In this document: piece by piece, positions 33,594-42,437 of the stretch
Numbering within the stretch: the stretch's first letter is position 1
How the letters are laid out: every line of letters begins with the position of its first letter
Assembly: GCF_003217775.1 (NCBI RefSeq)
Contig: NZ_QJVJ01000007.1
Span: 186,001 to 250,000 of the forward strand
Reading direction: 5' to 3'
DNA: 64,000 nt
Source of the DNA: Paenibacillus flagellatus
GTDB taxonomy: Bacteria > Bacillota > Bacilli > Paenibacillales > NBRC-103111
Notes under the pieces: generated by a model
Told to the model about the DNA's origin: nothing
What the model saw: only the letters and a program-made list of their open reading frames with translations
Databases searched by the model: none
Program-made: the position numbers and the translations under genes

Positions 33594-35849
33594 ATGCCCA
33601 AAAAGTGGTTTTACCGGTTGATCCTGTCGTATATTCCGATCTTTTTCGCGGCCGTCTTTTGCCTGATGCTTCTGTTTTTCATGACGATGAACGAGCTTAC
33701 GAAGCGGCAGTCGCTGAAAGCGGGCGAGCTGTTCGCCGGCCAGGTGATGCAGATCGTGGAGAGCACGCTGAAGAGCGTCGACACGATGGCGAGCAAAAAC
33801 TTGCTGCTGAACGAGAAGGTCGCCGCCTTTTTCGCCAGCCCCGGCGAACAGCCGACCTACGCCTACTACGAGGCGACCGACGCGATCCGGGATTTCATGG
33901 AGCCGCTTCCGATGATCGATTCCGTCTATTTGTACCGCGCGAAGGACGGCAAAGTGCTGCTGGACAGCTTCACCGCCGAGCTTGCGACGTTCGGGGACCG
34001 CGAGTTCGTCGCGGAAGCGATGCGGCGTCCCGGCTTGTATTGGTGGAGCGGCATACGCAGCATGAGACCGTTCTCCGAGGACAATCCGACCCGGCCGATC
34101 GTATCCCTCGTGAAGAAGGTGCCGTATTATTCCGGCGAACAAGGGCTGATCGTCGTCAACGTGCGTGCCGGGTCGCTGGAGGCGCTGCTGCGGGACATGA
34201 ACTTGAACGGCGGCGCGAGTCTGTGTCTGGCCGACGATACCGGCGCGAGCTTCGCCGGACCGGACCGGCGCTGCGTCCCGGCCGGCGAACAGCGCGATGC
34301 GGACCGGACGGTGCTGACTTCATCCTATACGGGCTGGAGTCTGTATGCCGGGCTCCAGAAGGCGAGCGGATTCGCTTTCGTATCCGCGTTGTCGTACGTC
34401 TGGGTCGTCTTGGGATTTGCGGTCGTAGCGGGAGGAATCGCCGCGATGACCTATATCAGCCACCGCCATTACCGGCCGCTCGAACAGGTGCTCCGGCGCA
34501 TTCACGCGTTTGCGGCGAAGCCGAACGCTCTCGTTCGCAAGGACGTCGGCGGGGACGAATTCGACTTTATCGGAAGCGCGCTGGAAAGCTTGATCGAGCA
34601 GACGAACAGCTTCGAGAAGGCGCACGAGGAAGGCGTTTTGTACCGCAGGCTCCATTTGTTCAGAGAGCTGATGGAAGGCACGGTCCGGTTATCGGCCGAG
34701 GAATGGAGCCGGGAGACGGAAAAGCTCGGCATCGAAGGACGATTCGAATGCGCGATCGTCGCCGTGGCCGAAATCGACGGCTTCCAGCCGTTTACGGAGC
34801 GGTATTCCCGGCGGGATCAGGCGCTGTTCAAATTTACGCTGCGCGGCGCCATCCAGGAGATCGTGGCGGACGCGGGCGAGAGCGTATGGGCGGAATGGAT
34901 GGCCCCGAACCGACTCGTCCTGCTGTACCGAATATCCGACGCGGCCGGCGCGCGTCAATCGGTCGTCCGCATCAAAGCCCTATCGGAGCGGGCGAAAAGC
35001 TGGGTGGAGCAATACTTGGCCTTTACCGTCACGTTCGGCATCGGAGAGCCCGCTTATGCGGCGGGGGATGTCCCGGATTCGTACAAGCAGGCTTCGGCGG
35101 CCGCGGAGCGCAAAGTTTCGCTCGGACCGAACGCGGTGTACGTGTACGATCCGCAATTCGGCAAGCTGTCCGACGGCACGGGGGTGGATAACCTCGTGAC
35201 GGCGATGCGCGAGACGGCCCAGCTGTTCCGTCTGGGCAATCCGGATTGGGAGCCGCTTCTGTCGCATACGCTGCAGACGATCGCAGCCGGCGTGTATGCG
35301 AAGGAAGACGTAGCGAGCCTCGTGCGCATGCTCAAAACCCAGATCCGGCGCGAAATGCAGGAGCTGCCGCAGGAGTACCGGGATATTTGGACGGCGGGCG
35401 GGCTGGCGGAGCTGGAGCGGCTGCCGGACGAGTTCGAATGGATCGAGGAGGTACGGCGGGAGCTCGTGCCGATTCTTCGGGAGGCGGACCGGCAGCTGCG
35501 GGGACTGCGGATGGGCCGGGAGCAATATTCGTTGGCCGCGCGGGCGCGCGATTACGTGGCGGAGCATTACGGCAATCCGGACCTGTCGCTCGCCCTCCTC
35601 GGCGAAGCGTTCGATACGAACGTGAAGACGCTGAGCCGCATTTTCAAGGAGGAGTTCGGGGAGAAGTTCGTCGATTATTTGGCCAAGGTGCGCATGGAGC
35701 ATGCCAAAAGGCTGCTGACGGAAACGCAGGAGCCCGTGCAGAGCGTCTCCGAGAAGGTCGGCTATTTGCATACGATGTCGTTCATTCGCGCGTTCAAGAA
35801 GCTGGTCGGCACGACGCCCGGCGACTTCCGCAAGGAGCGTGGCGGGTGA
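33594..35849 (+). CDS. Membrane-anchored AraC-family regulator with extracellular sensor
   Basis: A 751-residue one-component regulator. A transmembrane helix at about 10-31 and another at about 262-288 flank an extracellular sensor domain (Cache-like, with SLVKKVPYYSGEQGLIVVNV near its end). A cytoplasmic linker follows, partly resembling a degenerate GGDEF-like or HAMP-linked region (about 370-500), and the protein ends in an AraC helix-turn-helix pair: LSLALLGEAFDTNVKTLSRI and VQSVSEKVGYLHTMSFIRAF. Such proteins bind DNA from the membrane in response to an external sugar. TAGGAG precedes the ATG. Adjacent permease and binding-protein genes are the likely targets. Confidence 0.93.
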   Translation: MPKKWFYRLILSYIPIFFAAVFCLMLLFFMTMNELTKRQSLKAGELFAGQVMQIVESTLKSVDTMASKNLLLNEKVAAFFASPGEQPTYAYYEATDAIRDFMEPLPMIDSVYLYRAKDGKVLLDSFTAELATFGDREFVAEAMRRPGLYWWSGIRSMRPFSEDNPTRPIVSLVKKVPYYSGEQGLIVVNVRAGSLEALLRDMNLNGGASLCLADDTGASFAGPDRRCVPAGEQRDADRTVLTSSYTGWSLYAGLQKASGFAFVSALSYVWVVLGFAVVAGGIAAMTYISHRHYRPLEQVLRRIHAFAAKPNALVRKDVGGDEFDFIGSALESLIEQTNSFEKAHEEGVLYRRLHLFRELMEGTVRLSAEEWSRETEKLGIEGRFECAIVAVAEIDGFQPFTERYSRRDQALFKFTLRGAIQEIVADAGESVWAEWMAPNRLVLLYRISDAAGARQSVVRIKALSERAKSWVEQYLAFTVTFGIGEPAYAAGDVPDSYKQASAAAERKVSLGPNAVYVYDPQFGKLSDGTGVDNLVTAMRETAQLFRLGNPDWEPLLSHTLQTIAAGVYAKEDVASLVRMLKTQIRREMQELPQEYRDIWTAGGLAELERLPDEFEWIEEVRRELVPILREADRQLRGLRMGREQYSLAARARDYVAEHYGNPDLSLALLGEAFDTNVKTLSRIFKEEFGEKFVDYLAKVRMEHAKRLLTETQEPVQSVSEKVGYLHTMSFIRAFKKLVGTTPGDFRKERGG

Positions 35850-36013
35850 AGCGGATCGGGGATGTTCAACGGCAATCGGACCGTCGGGGATTCGTCTCCG
35901 GCGGTTGTTTCGTTCTTGGCCGCCGGCGACCCGATCGGGAAACGAAGCTTGCCGGGCGGACCGGGCTTCGCGCCCTATACGGGAAAAACGTCGACACCCC
36001 GGGCCGTATACGC

Positions 36014-36054
36014 GAAAAATGAATATTGCCGGCACGGCTCCCCGGGGGTATGGT
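36014..36054 (+). promoter_or_regulatory. Shared upstream element B with TATGGT
   Basis: GAAAAATGAATATTG starts at 36014 and TATGGT follows at 36049-36054, the same 35-base offset as element A. It lies 53 bases upstream of the first permease gene and is the best candidate promoter for the transport operon. No consensus -35 hexamer is present, as expected for an activator-dependent promoter. Confidence 0.65.
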
Positions 36055-36106
36055 GGTGACGGAAACGACAGCCGATTCCCTCATCATCCCGGAAAGGAGG
36101 TGCCCC

Positions 36107-37072
36107 ATGGAGGCCAATCCCGCCATCGACGCCCGGCCGGACGGAAAGAGCGAAGCCGCATCGGGCGAACGCCGCTTTCGGACGAACCGCCGGTTCCGGC
36201 AAAACGTGCCTCTCTGGCTTATGTTCGCGCCGGTCGTCGCATTTTACGCCGTGTTCAAATATACGCCGATGCTGGGGCTCGTCATCGCGTTCAAAAACTA
36301 TACGTTCTACGAGGGGATATGGGGCAGCGGGTGGGTCGGCCTGCAAAATTTCGAGCACCTGTTCACGCAGGCGCAGTCCGTCCAAATTATCCGCAATACG
36401 CTCGTCTTGAGCGTGCTGACGGTGCTCGTCGGGTTTCCTTTTCCGATCGCGCTGGCGATACTGCTGAACGAGGTTCGTCGGGCGTGGTTCAAGCGGACCG
36501 TGCAGACGCTCGTCTATTTGCCTCATTTTTTCTCGTGGGTTATCGTGGGGGGCATTGTCGTTACGCTGTTTTCGCAGAGCGGCATGATTAACGCCCTTGT
36601 GGCGAGATGGCTCGGAGAGCCGTTCGCCTTCTTGTTCCACGAAGGGTCGTGGATCGCCATCTTCCTCGGCTCCGGCATATGGAAGGAAGCCGGGTTCAGC
36701 GCCATCGTCTACTTGGCCGCGATGACGACGATCGATCCGAGCCTGTACGAAGCGGCGAGCCTGGACGGCGCGGGCAAGTGGAAGCAGGTGCGGCATATTA
36801 CGCTGCCCGGACTGAGCCCGACGATCGTCCTCATGCTGATTTTGGCGATGGGACGCGTCATGGAGGTCGGGTTCGATCAAGTGTATGTTCTGCAAAACTC
36901 GATCGTCTCGAACGTGTCGGACGTCATCAGCACGTACATTTACCAAATGGGGCTGCAGGGCGGCCAATTCAGCCTGACCGCGGCGCTCGGCCTGTTCGAG
37001 TCGGTCGTCGGCCTCGTCCTCGTGGCGCTCGCGAACGCGATCGCCAGACGGTTCGGCCGCGAATTATGGTAG
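36107..37072 (+). CDS. ABC sugar permease, LplB type
   Basis: A 321-residue membrane permease with a charged N-terminal tail of about 35 residues and six helices. LWLMFAPVVAFYAVFKYTPM and the EAA loop LYEAASLDGAGKWKQVRHIT place it with LplB. The start at 36107 has AAAGGAGG seven bases upstream; longer in-frame starts have none. It pairs with the permease encoded 11 bases downstream. Compared with the 24 kb operon, here the permeases come before the binding protein. Confidence 0.95.
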   Translation: MEANPAIDARPDGKSEAASGERRFRTNRRFRQNVPLWLMFAPVVAFYAVFKYTPMLGLVIAFKNYTFYEGIWGSGWVGLQNFEHLFTQAQSVQIIRNTLVLSVLTVLVGFPFPIALAILLNEVRRAWFKRTVQTLVYLPHFFSWVIVGGIVVTLFSQSGMINALVARWLGEPFAFLFHEGSWIAIFLGSGIWKEAGFSAIVYLAAMTTIDPSLYEAASLDGAGKWKQVRHITLPGLSPTIVLMLILAMGRVMEVGFDQVYVLQNSIVSNVSDVISTYIYQMGLQGGQFSLTAALGLFESVVGLVLVALANAIARRFGRELW

Positions 37073-37083
37073 GAGGTGCGCGC

Positions 37084-37959
37084 GTGAAGGATACGTTTGC
37101 GGAAAAGCTGTTTTACGGCTTCAATTATGCCGTTCTGGCCGCGGCGGGCTTGATCTGCCTGCTGCCTCTCGTCCATCTCGCGGCGCTGTCGCTGAGCGGC
37201 AAAGACGCCGTGCAGTCCGGGTTCGTGACGCTATGGCCGGTCGATTGGTCGACGGAATCGTACGCGCTGCTGTTCCGGGGGACGCCGGTTGTCGACGCGC
37301 TGCTCAACAACGTGACGATTACGCTCGCGGGCGTGGCGCTCAGCATGGCGTTTACGATTATGGCCGCCTATCCGCTGTCCCGGAAAGCGTTCTACGGACG
37401 CAAATATTGGACGCTGGCGATCGTATTCACGATGCTGTTCCAAGGCGGGCTGATTCCCACGTACCTGGTCGTCAAGCAGCTCGGGCTCGTCGATTCGTAC
37501 GGCGCATTATGGCTCCCGGCCCTGATCAGCACGTTCAATATGCTCATCATGCGCTCGTTTTTCGAGAACATTCCCGAGGAGCTGGAGGAAGCGGCCCGGA
37601 TGGACGGCTGCGGGGAATGGGCGCTGCTGCTGCGGATCATGCTGCCGCTGTCGCTGCCGATGCTGGCGACGATCGCGCTTTTTTACGGGGTGCAGTACTG
37701 GAATTCGTTTTTCAACGTGCTCATCTACATCAACAGCCCCGAGAAATACAACTTGACCGTCCTGATCCAGCAAATGATCCGCAGCCAGTCGATCGTGACG
37801 GAAATCAACAGCCTCCGGCCGGAAGAAACGGTCAACGTGACGCCGGAAGGCATGAAGGCGGCGGGCGTCATCGTCATGGTCGTCCCGATGCTGGTCCTGT
37901 ACCCGTTTCTGCAAAAATATTTCACGAAAGGGGTGATGATCGGGGCGATCAAAGGCTGA
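37084..37959 (+). CDS. ABC sugar permease, YtcP type
   Basis: A 291-residue permease starting with GTG at 37084, five bases after AGGAGGTG. The EAA loop reads EELEEAARMDGCGEWALLLR and the C-terminus is FLQKYFTKGVMIGAIKG, both typical of YtcP. It forms the membrane channel with the preceding subunit; the ATPase is not encoded here. Confidence 0.95.
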   Translation: MKDTFAEKLFYGFNYAVLAAAGLICLLPLVHLAALSLSGKDAVQSGFVTLWPVDWSTESYALLFRGTPVVDALLNNVTITLAGVALSMAFTIMAAYPLSRKAFYGRKYWTLAIVFTMLFQGGLIPTYLVVKQLGLVDSYGALWLPALISTFNMLIMRSFFENIPEELEEAARMDGCGEWALLLRIMLPLSLPMLATIALFYGVQYWNSFFNVLIYINSPEKYNLTVLIQQMIRSQSIVTEINSLRPEETVNVTPEGMKAAGVIVMVVPMLVLYPFLQKYFTKGVMIGAIKG

Positions 37960-38022
37960 CCGGGCGGCAACATCGCGGGATCACGAACGATTCACGTATT
38001 TCGAAGGGGAGGTCACGGAAAC

Positions 38023-39678
38023 ATGAAAAAAACGTTGCGGAGCATAAGCCGGATGGCCGCGGGGGTCGCGCTGGCGCTGCTCGCGGCCGTCGTCGGCTGC
38101 AGCGACAAGGATAGCGGCGGCACGGCCGCGGGGACGGGCGGAACGGGGAGCGGGGGGGCGAGCGCGGCGGAGAAGCGCGGCTCGATTACCGTCTCGCTGT
38201 ACGACAGAGGCAATATCCCGGCGGAAGAAGGCACGATGGACAACAACCGATGGACGAAATGGGTGAACGCGAACGGCCCGGCCGACGTCAAGTTCGTTCC
38301 GATTCCGCGGTGGGAGTCGCTGCAAAAGTACAACGTGCTGTTCGCGTCGGGCTCCGCTCCCGACCTGATCATGGAGTTCGACCGGTCGTACCTGGGCCAG
38401 CTGTACAACCAGAAGCAGCTCCTGCCGCTCGACAATCTGATCAACCAATACAGCAAGGAATACAAGGCGAGGCTCGACCGGTATCCGGCCTTGAAAAAAG
38501 CGGCCACGATGCCCGACGGGAAGATGTATTTCCTCGGCCGGCCGTACAATATGGATCCGAACCATTACTTGTTCATTCGGGCCGATTGGCTGAAAAAGCT
38601 GAACCTGCAGGTTCCGACGACGACGGACGAGCTGCTCGCGGTAGCGAAAGCGTTTACCGAGAACGATCCCGACGGCAACGGCAAAAAAGATACGCAGGGG
38701 ATCGCCCTCAGCTTCATCAGCGGCATCGTGCTGAACCATATGTTCGGCAACGGCTTTACGCTGTTCGGGACCGACCAGTACCCGTGGATGCTCCGGGACG
38801 ACAAGATCGTGCACGACTGGGACCGGCTGAAGGCGGCCATCGCGTTCCAGAAAACGGTCTACGACGCCGGCTATACGGATAAGGACTTCGTCACCGACAA
38901 AAACGGGGCGAAATCGGCGCAGGACTGGATGGCCGGGAAAGTCGGCATTTACGGAAGCTCCTTGAACGTGAAAAATTACGAGACGCTGAAGAAAAACGTC
39001 CCCGATGCCGAAATCGTGCCGATCGCGCTGCCGAAAACCGAATTCGGACAGTTCAGCCCGCTGCTGAACAACCCGATCCAAATCACGGGAGCCGTCAACG
39101 CCTCCGCCAAGGACCCGGCCGCCGTCATCCGCGCGATCGACTTTATGTCCTCGGACGGCTTCAAGACGACGATCGGCAACGGCTTGGAGGGGGAGCATTA
39201 CAAGAAAGGGGCAAACGGCTGTCCCGAGCCGATCGATCCGGAGAAGACGAAGAAGGAGGTCAGCTACATCGCCGACATGAACATGCTGGCTTCGCTGGCT
39301 CCCGACGCGTGCACCGGCCTCGAGAACAAGACGAATCCGTCGCCGGCGGAGAAGGACATGATCGAGGCGCTCAAGCAGGGACGCAAGGCGTACGTGGACG
39401 CGAGCCGTCCGATGCCCGGCGTGACGCACCGCGACTTCCTGCCCTTGCTGCCGCAGGATTTGGCCCAAATCAACACGAATGCGAACAAAACGATATTGGA
39501 TATGGCGAACAAGGCGATCGTCGGCGGAAGCGGCTATACGGCCGAGCAGTTTATCCGGGACGCGAAGGCGGCGTGGGAGAAAGCCGGCGGGACGAAGGTG
39601 GACGACTTTTACGACAAATGGTACCGGGACAACAAAGACTCCGCCCTGCTGATGAAAGATTTGTACGAGATGAAGTAG
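38023..39678 (+). CDS. Extracellular sugar-binding lipoprotein (family 1)
   Basis: A 551-residue lipoprotein with lipobox AVVGC (Cys26) followed by a long Gly/Ser/Thr-rich linker. The mature part has the family-1 features ASGSAPDLIMEFDRSYLGQL and a calcium-like DPDGNGKKDTQG loop. It probably binds an oligosaccharide for the permeases encoded just upstream. GGGAGG precedes the start. A hairpin and a cytoplasmic enzyme-like gene follow in the same direction. Confidence 0.94.
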   Translation: MKKTLRSISRMAAGVALALLAAVVGCSDKDSGGTAAGTGGTGSGGASAAEKRGSITVSLYDRGNIPAEEGTMDNNRWTKWVNANGPADVKFVPIPRWESLQKYNVLFASGSAPDLIMEFDRSYLGQLYNQKQLLPLDNLINQYSKEYKARLDRYPALKKAATMPDGKMYFLGRPYNMDPNHYLFIRADWLKKLNLQVPTTTDELLAVAKAFTENDPDGNGKKDTQGIALSFISGIVLNHMFGNGFTLFGTDQYPWMLRDDKIVHDWDRLKAAIAFQKTVYDAGYTDKDFVTDKNGAKSAQDWMAGKVGIYGSSLNVKNYETLKKNVPDAEIVPIALPKTEFGQFSPLLNNPIQITGAVNASAKDPAAVIRAIDFMSSDGFKTTIGNGLEGEHYKKGANGCPEPIDPEKTKKEVSYIADMNMLASLAPDACTGLENKTNPSPAEKDMIEALKQGRKAYVDASRPMPGVTHRDFLPLLPQDLAQINTNANKTILDMANKAIVGGSGYTAEQFIRDAKAAWEKAGGTKVDDFYDKWYRDNKDSALLMKDLYEMK

Positions 39679-39683
39679 GCCGC

Positions 39684-39709
39684 GAACGCGTCCCGCAAGG
39701 GGCGCGTTC
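39684..39709 (+). terminator. Hairpin after the binding-protein gene
   Basis: GAACGCGTCCC pairs with GGGGCGCGTTC (one G-U) around a GCAA tetraloop, without a T-run. It probably stabilises the upstream mRNA or partly terminates. Confidence 0.5.
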
Positions 39710-39751
39710 CGATTGAAGGCGGATGAATCGATACGAAGCGGAGGGAACGCC

Positions 39752-41539
39752 ATGAAACCGGAAATCCGGTCGCTGCTGGAACGGACCTATGATCGCGAAA
39801 CGGAGCGGCTTGCCGTCGAAGAAGGGCTTATCCGGCTGGACCGCCCGGGACACACGAAGGAAATCGCCCACTTGGCGCATTGCCGCGAAGGGCGGCAAAC
39901 GGCGCACGTCTACGCGTTCGGCACGCTGCTGGGCCGGCTGGGCGAGGCCGAAGGCGGAGAGATGCTCCGCGCTTTGGCGAAGCTGCAGCGGACGGACCGG
40001 GCCGACCCGCACTACGGCGGGTTTCGCTGGTACGCCGAAGAGTCGAACGTCAACGATACGAACGCGGCTTTCTTCATCGTCCGCCCGCTCGTGCTGCTGC
40101 GGCTGTGGCATCCGGAAGCGATACCGGCGAGCCACGCCCGGATCATGGACGACATGCTGGCCCATGCCGGCGAATGGTTCCGCCGCGAATGCCTTCTCCC
40201 GACCTTGTATTATCCGAACAAGATCGTAAGCGACGGCGCCATGCTGCTGGCCGTTTCGGCGATTTTGGGCAGGGAGGAGTACGTCGAGGCGGGCATCCGG
40301 TTTTTCGAGCGATGGGAGGATTATACGGAACGGCGGGGCTGGGGATGGGGAGAAAATATGAGCGTCGCCTACATCGCCGTTATCGTCATCTCGCTGCAGA
40401 TCGCGGCGACGGTGCTGGACGGGCGGATGCATTCGTTGGGCGCCCGCCTTCGCGGAAGGATCGAGGAGCTGTACGGAATGCTGCGGTTCCATGACGGCGA
40501 AGAGCCGGTGCCGGCCATCCGCAGCTATAACTTCTCCGGGGAAACGGTACGGCCCGATCCGCTTTGGGTCGCGGCCGGCGTTCGGGGAATCAGGGAGCTG
40601 GATCCCGGGCGGCTGACCTTGAACGGGCTGCTCCTCTTCCTACCGTTCGGAGACGAGCTTGCGGCCGGGAGCCGGACGTCGCAGGAAACGCGCCAGCCCG
40701 TGCCGAGAGAGCGGACGGAGCGTATTTTCGACGACAGCCGCGCCTATTCCTGGATCGGCCGTCACACGAGGCTCGGCAGCCTCAACCGGTTTCCGGTCAT
40801 TCCCGGCAGCTATCAATGGCCGACTTGGGGGCTCGGGTGGCAGTCGTTTCCGGCAAGCTTCAGCGTTGCCGGGGAGCAGCTATCGTTCGTGCGGTGGTAC
40901 GTCGATCTCGGCGACGAGGTCCGCACGCATCCGGGCGAATCGTACCGGACGTCGTATTTGGCCCCCGCGCTGTTCCGGGAATCGTTCTTTCCCGATGTGC
41001 AAACGCGATCCGCCCAAGCCGGAAACGTGCTGCTGACCGTACGCAGCATGTCCGGCGTACATAACCGGGCCGCCGCCATCGCCGACGAATGGGTCGTGCA
41101 TCGCTACGCGGGACGCCCGATCGCCATGACGACCCGATCGGACGGCCGGGAGTGGCAGGTGCTGCCGTACCCGCGGGCGACCGTCGCCCTGACGGCGCTG
41201 CGCGGCATTCCGTGCGGCAGGGAGGAGCGGGTGCCGATGCGGATCGCCGTCGAGCCGGAGAAAGGCCGGCTCAAGCTTCGGCAGGTGCTGCTCGAACGGA
41301 ACGGCGCCGCCGAAACGGTCGTCCACCCTCGCCTGGAAGCGGGATGGGCGGTCGTCGTGCTGGACGGAGAGGCGTCGCTCGATGCGGTCGCGGCGTATTT
41401 GGAGACGGTCCGCATTCGCGACGTCGACGAGCCGGACGGCGAAGTGCCGCGAGCGGCGTACGCGTACGTGCGGGACATCCGCCTGTCCGATTCGGGAGGG
41501 GAGCGGGTTCGGCTGCAGGCGGACCCGTACGGCGTGTAA
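39752..41539 (+). CDS. Uncharacterised cytoplasmic protein, alpha/alpha-toroid enzyme-like
   Basis: A 595-residue soluble protein without signal peptide. The N-terminal 320 residues are helical and rich in Trp, Arg and Tyr (HYGGFRWYAEESNVNDTNAA; RRGWGWGENMSVAYIAV), the look of an (alpha/alpha) toroid as in unsaturated-glucuronyl hydrolases, lyases or heparinase-like proteins. The C-terminal part (about 330-595) is beta-rich (SYQWPTWGLGWQSFPASFSV). I do not recognise the family. GGAGGG precedes the start. Its place after a sugar-binding protein suggests that it acts on the imported oligosaccharide; this is inference. Confidence 0.7.
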   Translation: MKPEIRSLLERTYDRETERLAVEEGLIRLDRPGHTKEIAHLAHCREGRQTAHVYAFGTLLGRLGEAEGGEMLRALAKLQRTDRADPHYGGFRWYAEESNVNDTNAAFFIVRPLVLLRLWHPEAIPASHARIMDDMLAHAGEWFRRECLLPTLYYPNKIVSDGAMLLAVSAILGREEYVEAGIRFFERWEDYTERRGWGWGENMSVAYIAVIVISLQIAATVLDGRMHSLGARLRGRIEELYGMLRFHDGEEPVPAIRSYNFSGETVRPDPLWVAAGVRGIRELDPGRLTLNGLLLFLPFGDELAAGSRTSQETRQPVPRERTERIFDDSRAYSWIGRHTRLGSLNRFPVIPGSYQWPTWGLGWQSFPASFSVAGEQLSFVRWYVDLGDEVRTHPGESYRTSYLAPALFRESFFPDVQTRSAQAGNVLLTVRSMSGVHNRAAAIADEWVVHRYAGRPIAMTTRSDGREWQVLPYPRATVALTALRGIPCGREERVPMRIAVEPEKGRLKLRQVLLERNGAAETVVHPRLEAGWAVVVLDGEASLDAVAAYLETVRIRDVDEPDGEVPRAAYAYVRDIRLSDSGGERVRLQADPYGV

Positions 41540-41568
41540 ACGGAGCTCGCCCGGACGGGCGGAAGCCA

Positions 41569-41600
41569 CGGACGGGACAACCGGGTTGTCCCGTCCGTTT
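41569..41600. terminator. Terminator between convergent genes
   Basis: CGGACGGGACAACC and GGTTGTCCCGTCCG form a near-perfect long stem, followed by TTTCATTT on the plus strand. It ends the 36-41.5 kb operon and touches the stop of the convergent gene. Confidence 0.75.
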
Positions 41601-42262
41601 CATTTCGCGAACCACCGGTACAGGTTGATCGATTCCCGGTCGGGACCGCATCCCGTCAACGTATAGTCGGTATACCGTTTGCCGTCGGCTTCTCCGGCCG
41701 TGCGGACGAGGGAGGCGCATTCCGCTTTCCGGTTTTCGGCCCCGCCGAATCGGTCGCGCGTGCTGTCGGCCGAATAAGCGATGACGCCGTCGGCGTACAC
41801 GGCCATGCGGATGATCGGGTCGCCTTCCATCGTGTACCGGACGATGCGGACCCAATCGTCGACGTGATGCTCGACGTTCAGGGCGAACTCGGCGAGCCGG
41901 CTTTCGTTGTAGGCTTCTCCCTCGGTAATCGAAACGACGTCTCCGTTTTGCCGGGCCAAATCCGGCTTGTAGGAACGGGGCAGCTCCGCTCGAGGATCGT
42001 TAATGGAGATGACCTTCTCCTCTTCATCCCAAAAGATCACCTTCGCGTTCATCGTCTCGGCGACGAGCCGGATGGGCACATAGGCGCTCCCTTTGTAATT
42101 CAGGACGGGATAATCGGTATCCGACGCCGAAGTCGCCAGCTTGCCGTTGACGAGAAGCTTGACGGGGTAGAGGACGACCTCCTCCAGCCATCCGGACGCT
42201 TCGATTCGGGCGAGCGAGAAGAGAGACGCTCCCAGCACGAACCCCAAAATGAACTTTTTCAT
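41600..42262 (-). CDS. Secreted stalk-domain protein (copper amine oxidase N-terminal domain)
   Basis: A 220-residue exported protein. It starts with a signal peptide or anchor (KKFILGFVLGASLFSLA) and has a stalk domain (about 26-90) with LLVNGK, YVPIRLVAETMNAKVIFWDE and KVISIND. The rest (about 95-220) is unrecognised and contains two Cys that could form a disulphide. Stalk domains occur in cell-surface proteins of Paenibacillus and relatives. GGAGG precedes the ATG at 42262. It is convergent with the uptake operon and divergent from the giant beta-helix gene. Confidence 0.85.
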   Translation of the reverse strand: MKKFILGFVLGASLFSLARIEASGWLEEVVLYPVKLLVNGKLATSASDTDYPVLNYKGSAYVPIRLVAETMNAKVIFWDEEEKVISINDPRAELPRSYKPDLARQNGDVVSITEGEAYNESRLAEFALNVEHHVDDWVRIVRYTMEGDPIIRMAVYADGVIAYSADSTRDRFGGAENRKAECASLVRTAGEADGKRYTDYTLTGCGPDRESINLYRWFAK

Positions 42263-42353
42263 TTCATTTCCTCCGTTTCCCAAAATAATCATTTCCTGCA
42301 AATGAATACTCCCTTTGTGCAAGAAAGTTGTATACCGATTCGCCGATATACCG

Positions 42354-42395
42354 GAAAAAGGAATATGGAGCGGGAAGGGCCGGCGGACTTATAGT
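42354..42395 (+). promoter_or_regulatory. Shared upstream element C with TATAGT
   Basis: GAAAAAGGAATATGG starts at 42354 and TATAGT follows at 42390-42395, an offset of 36 bases (35 in elements A and B). It lies 42 bases upstream of the giant secreted-protein gene, making this a probable third target of the same regulator. The -10 is better here than in A or B. Confidence 0.55.
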
Positions 42396-42437
42396 GATGG
42401 CGTACGATCCAAATTTTGTGGAAAAGGCGGGATGTGG

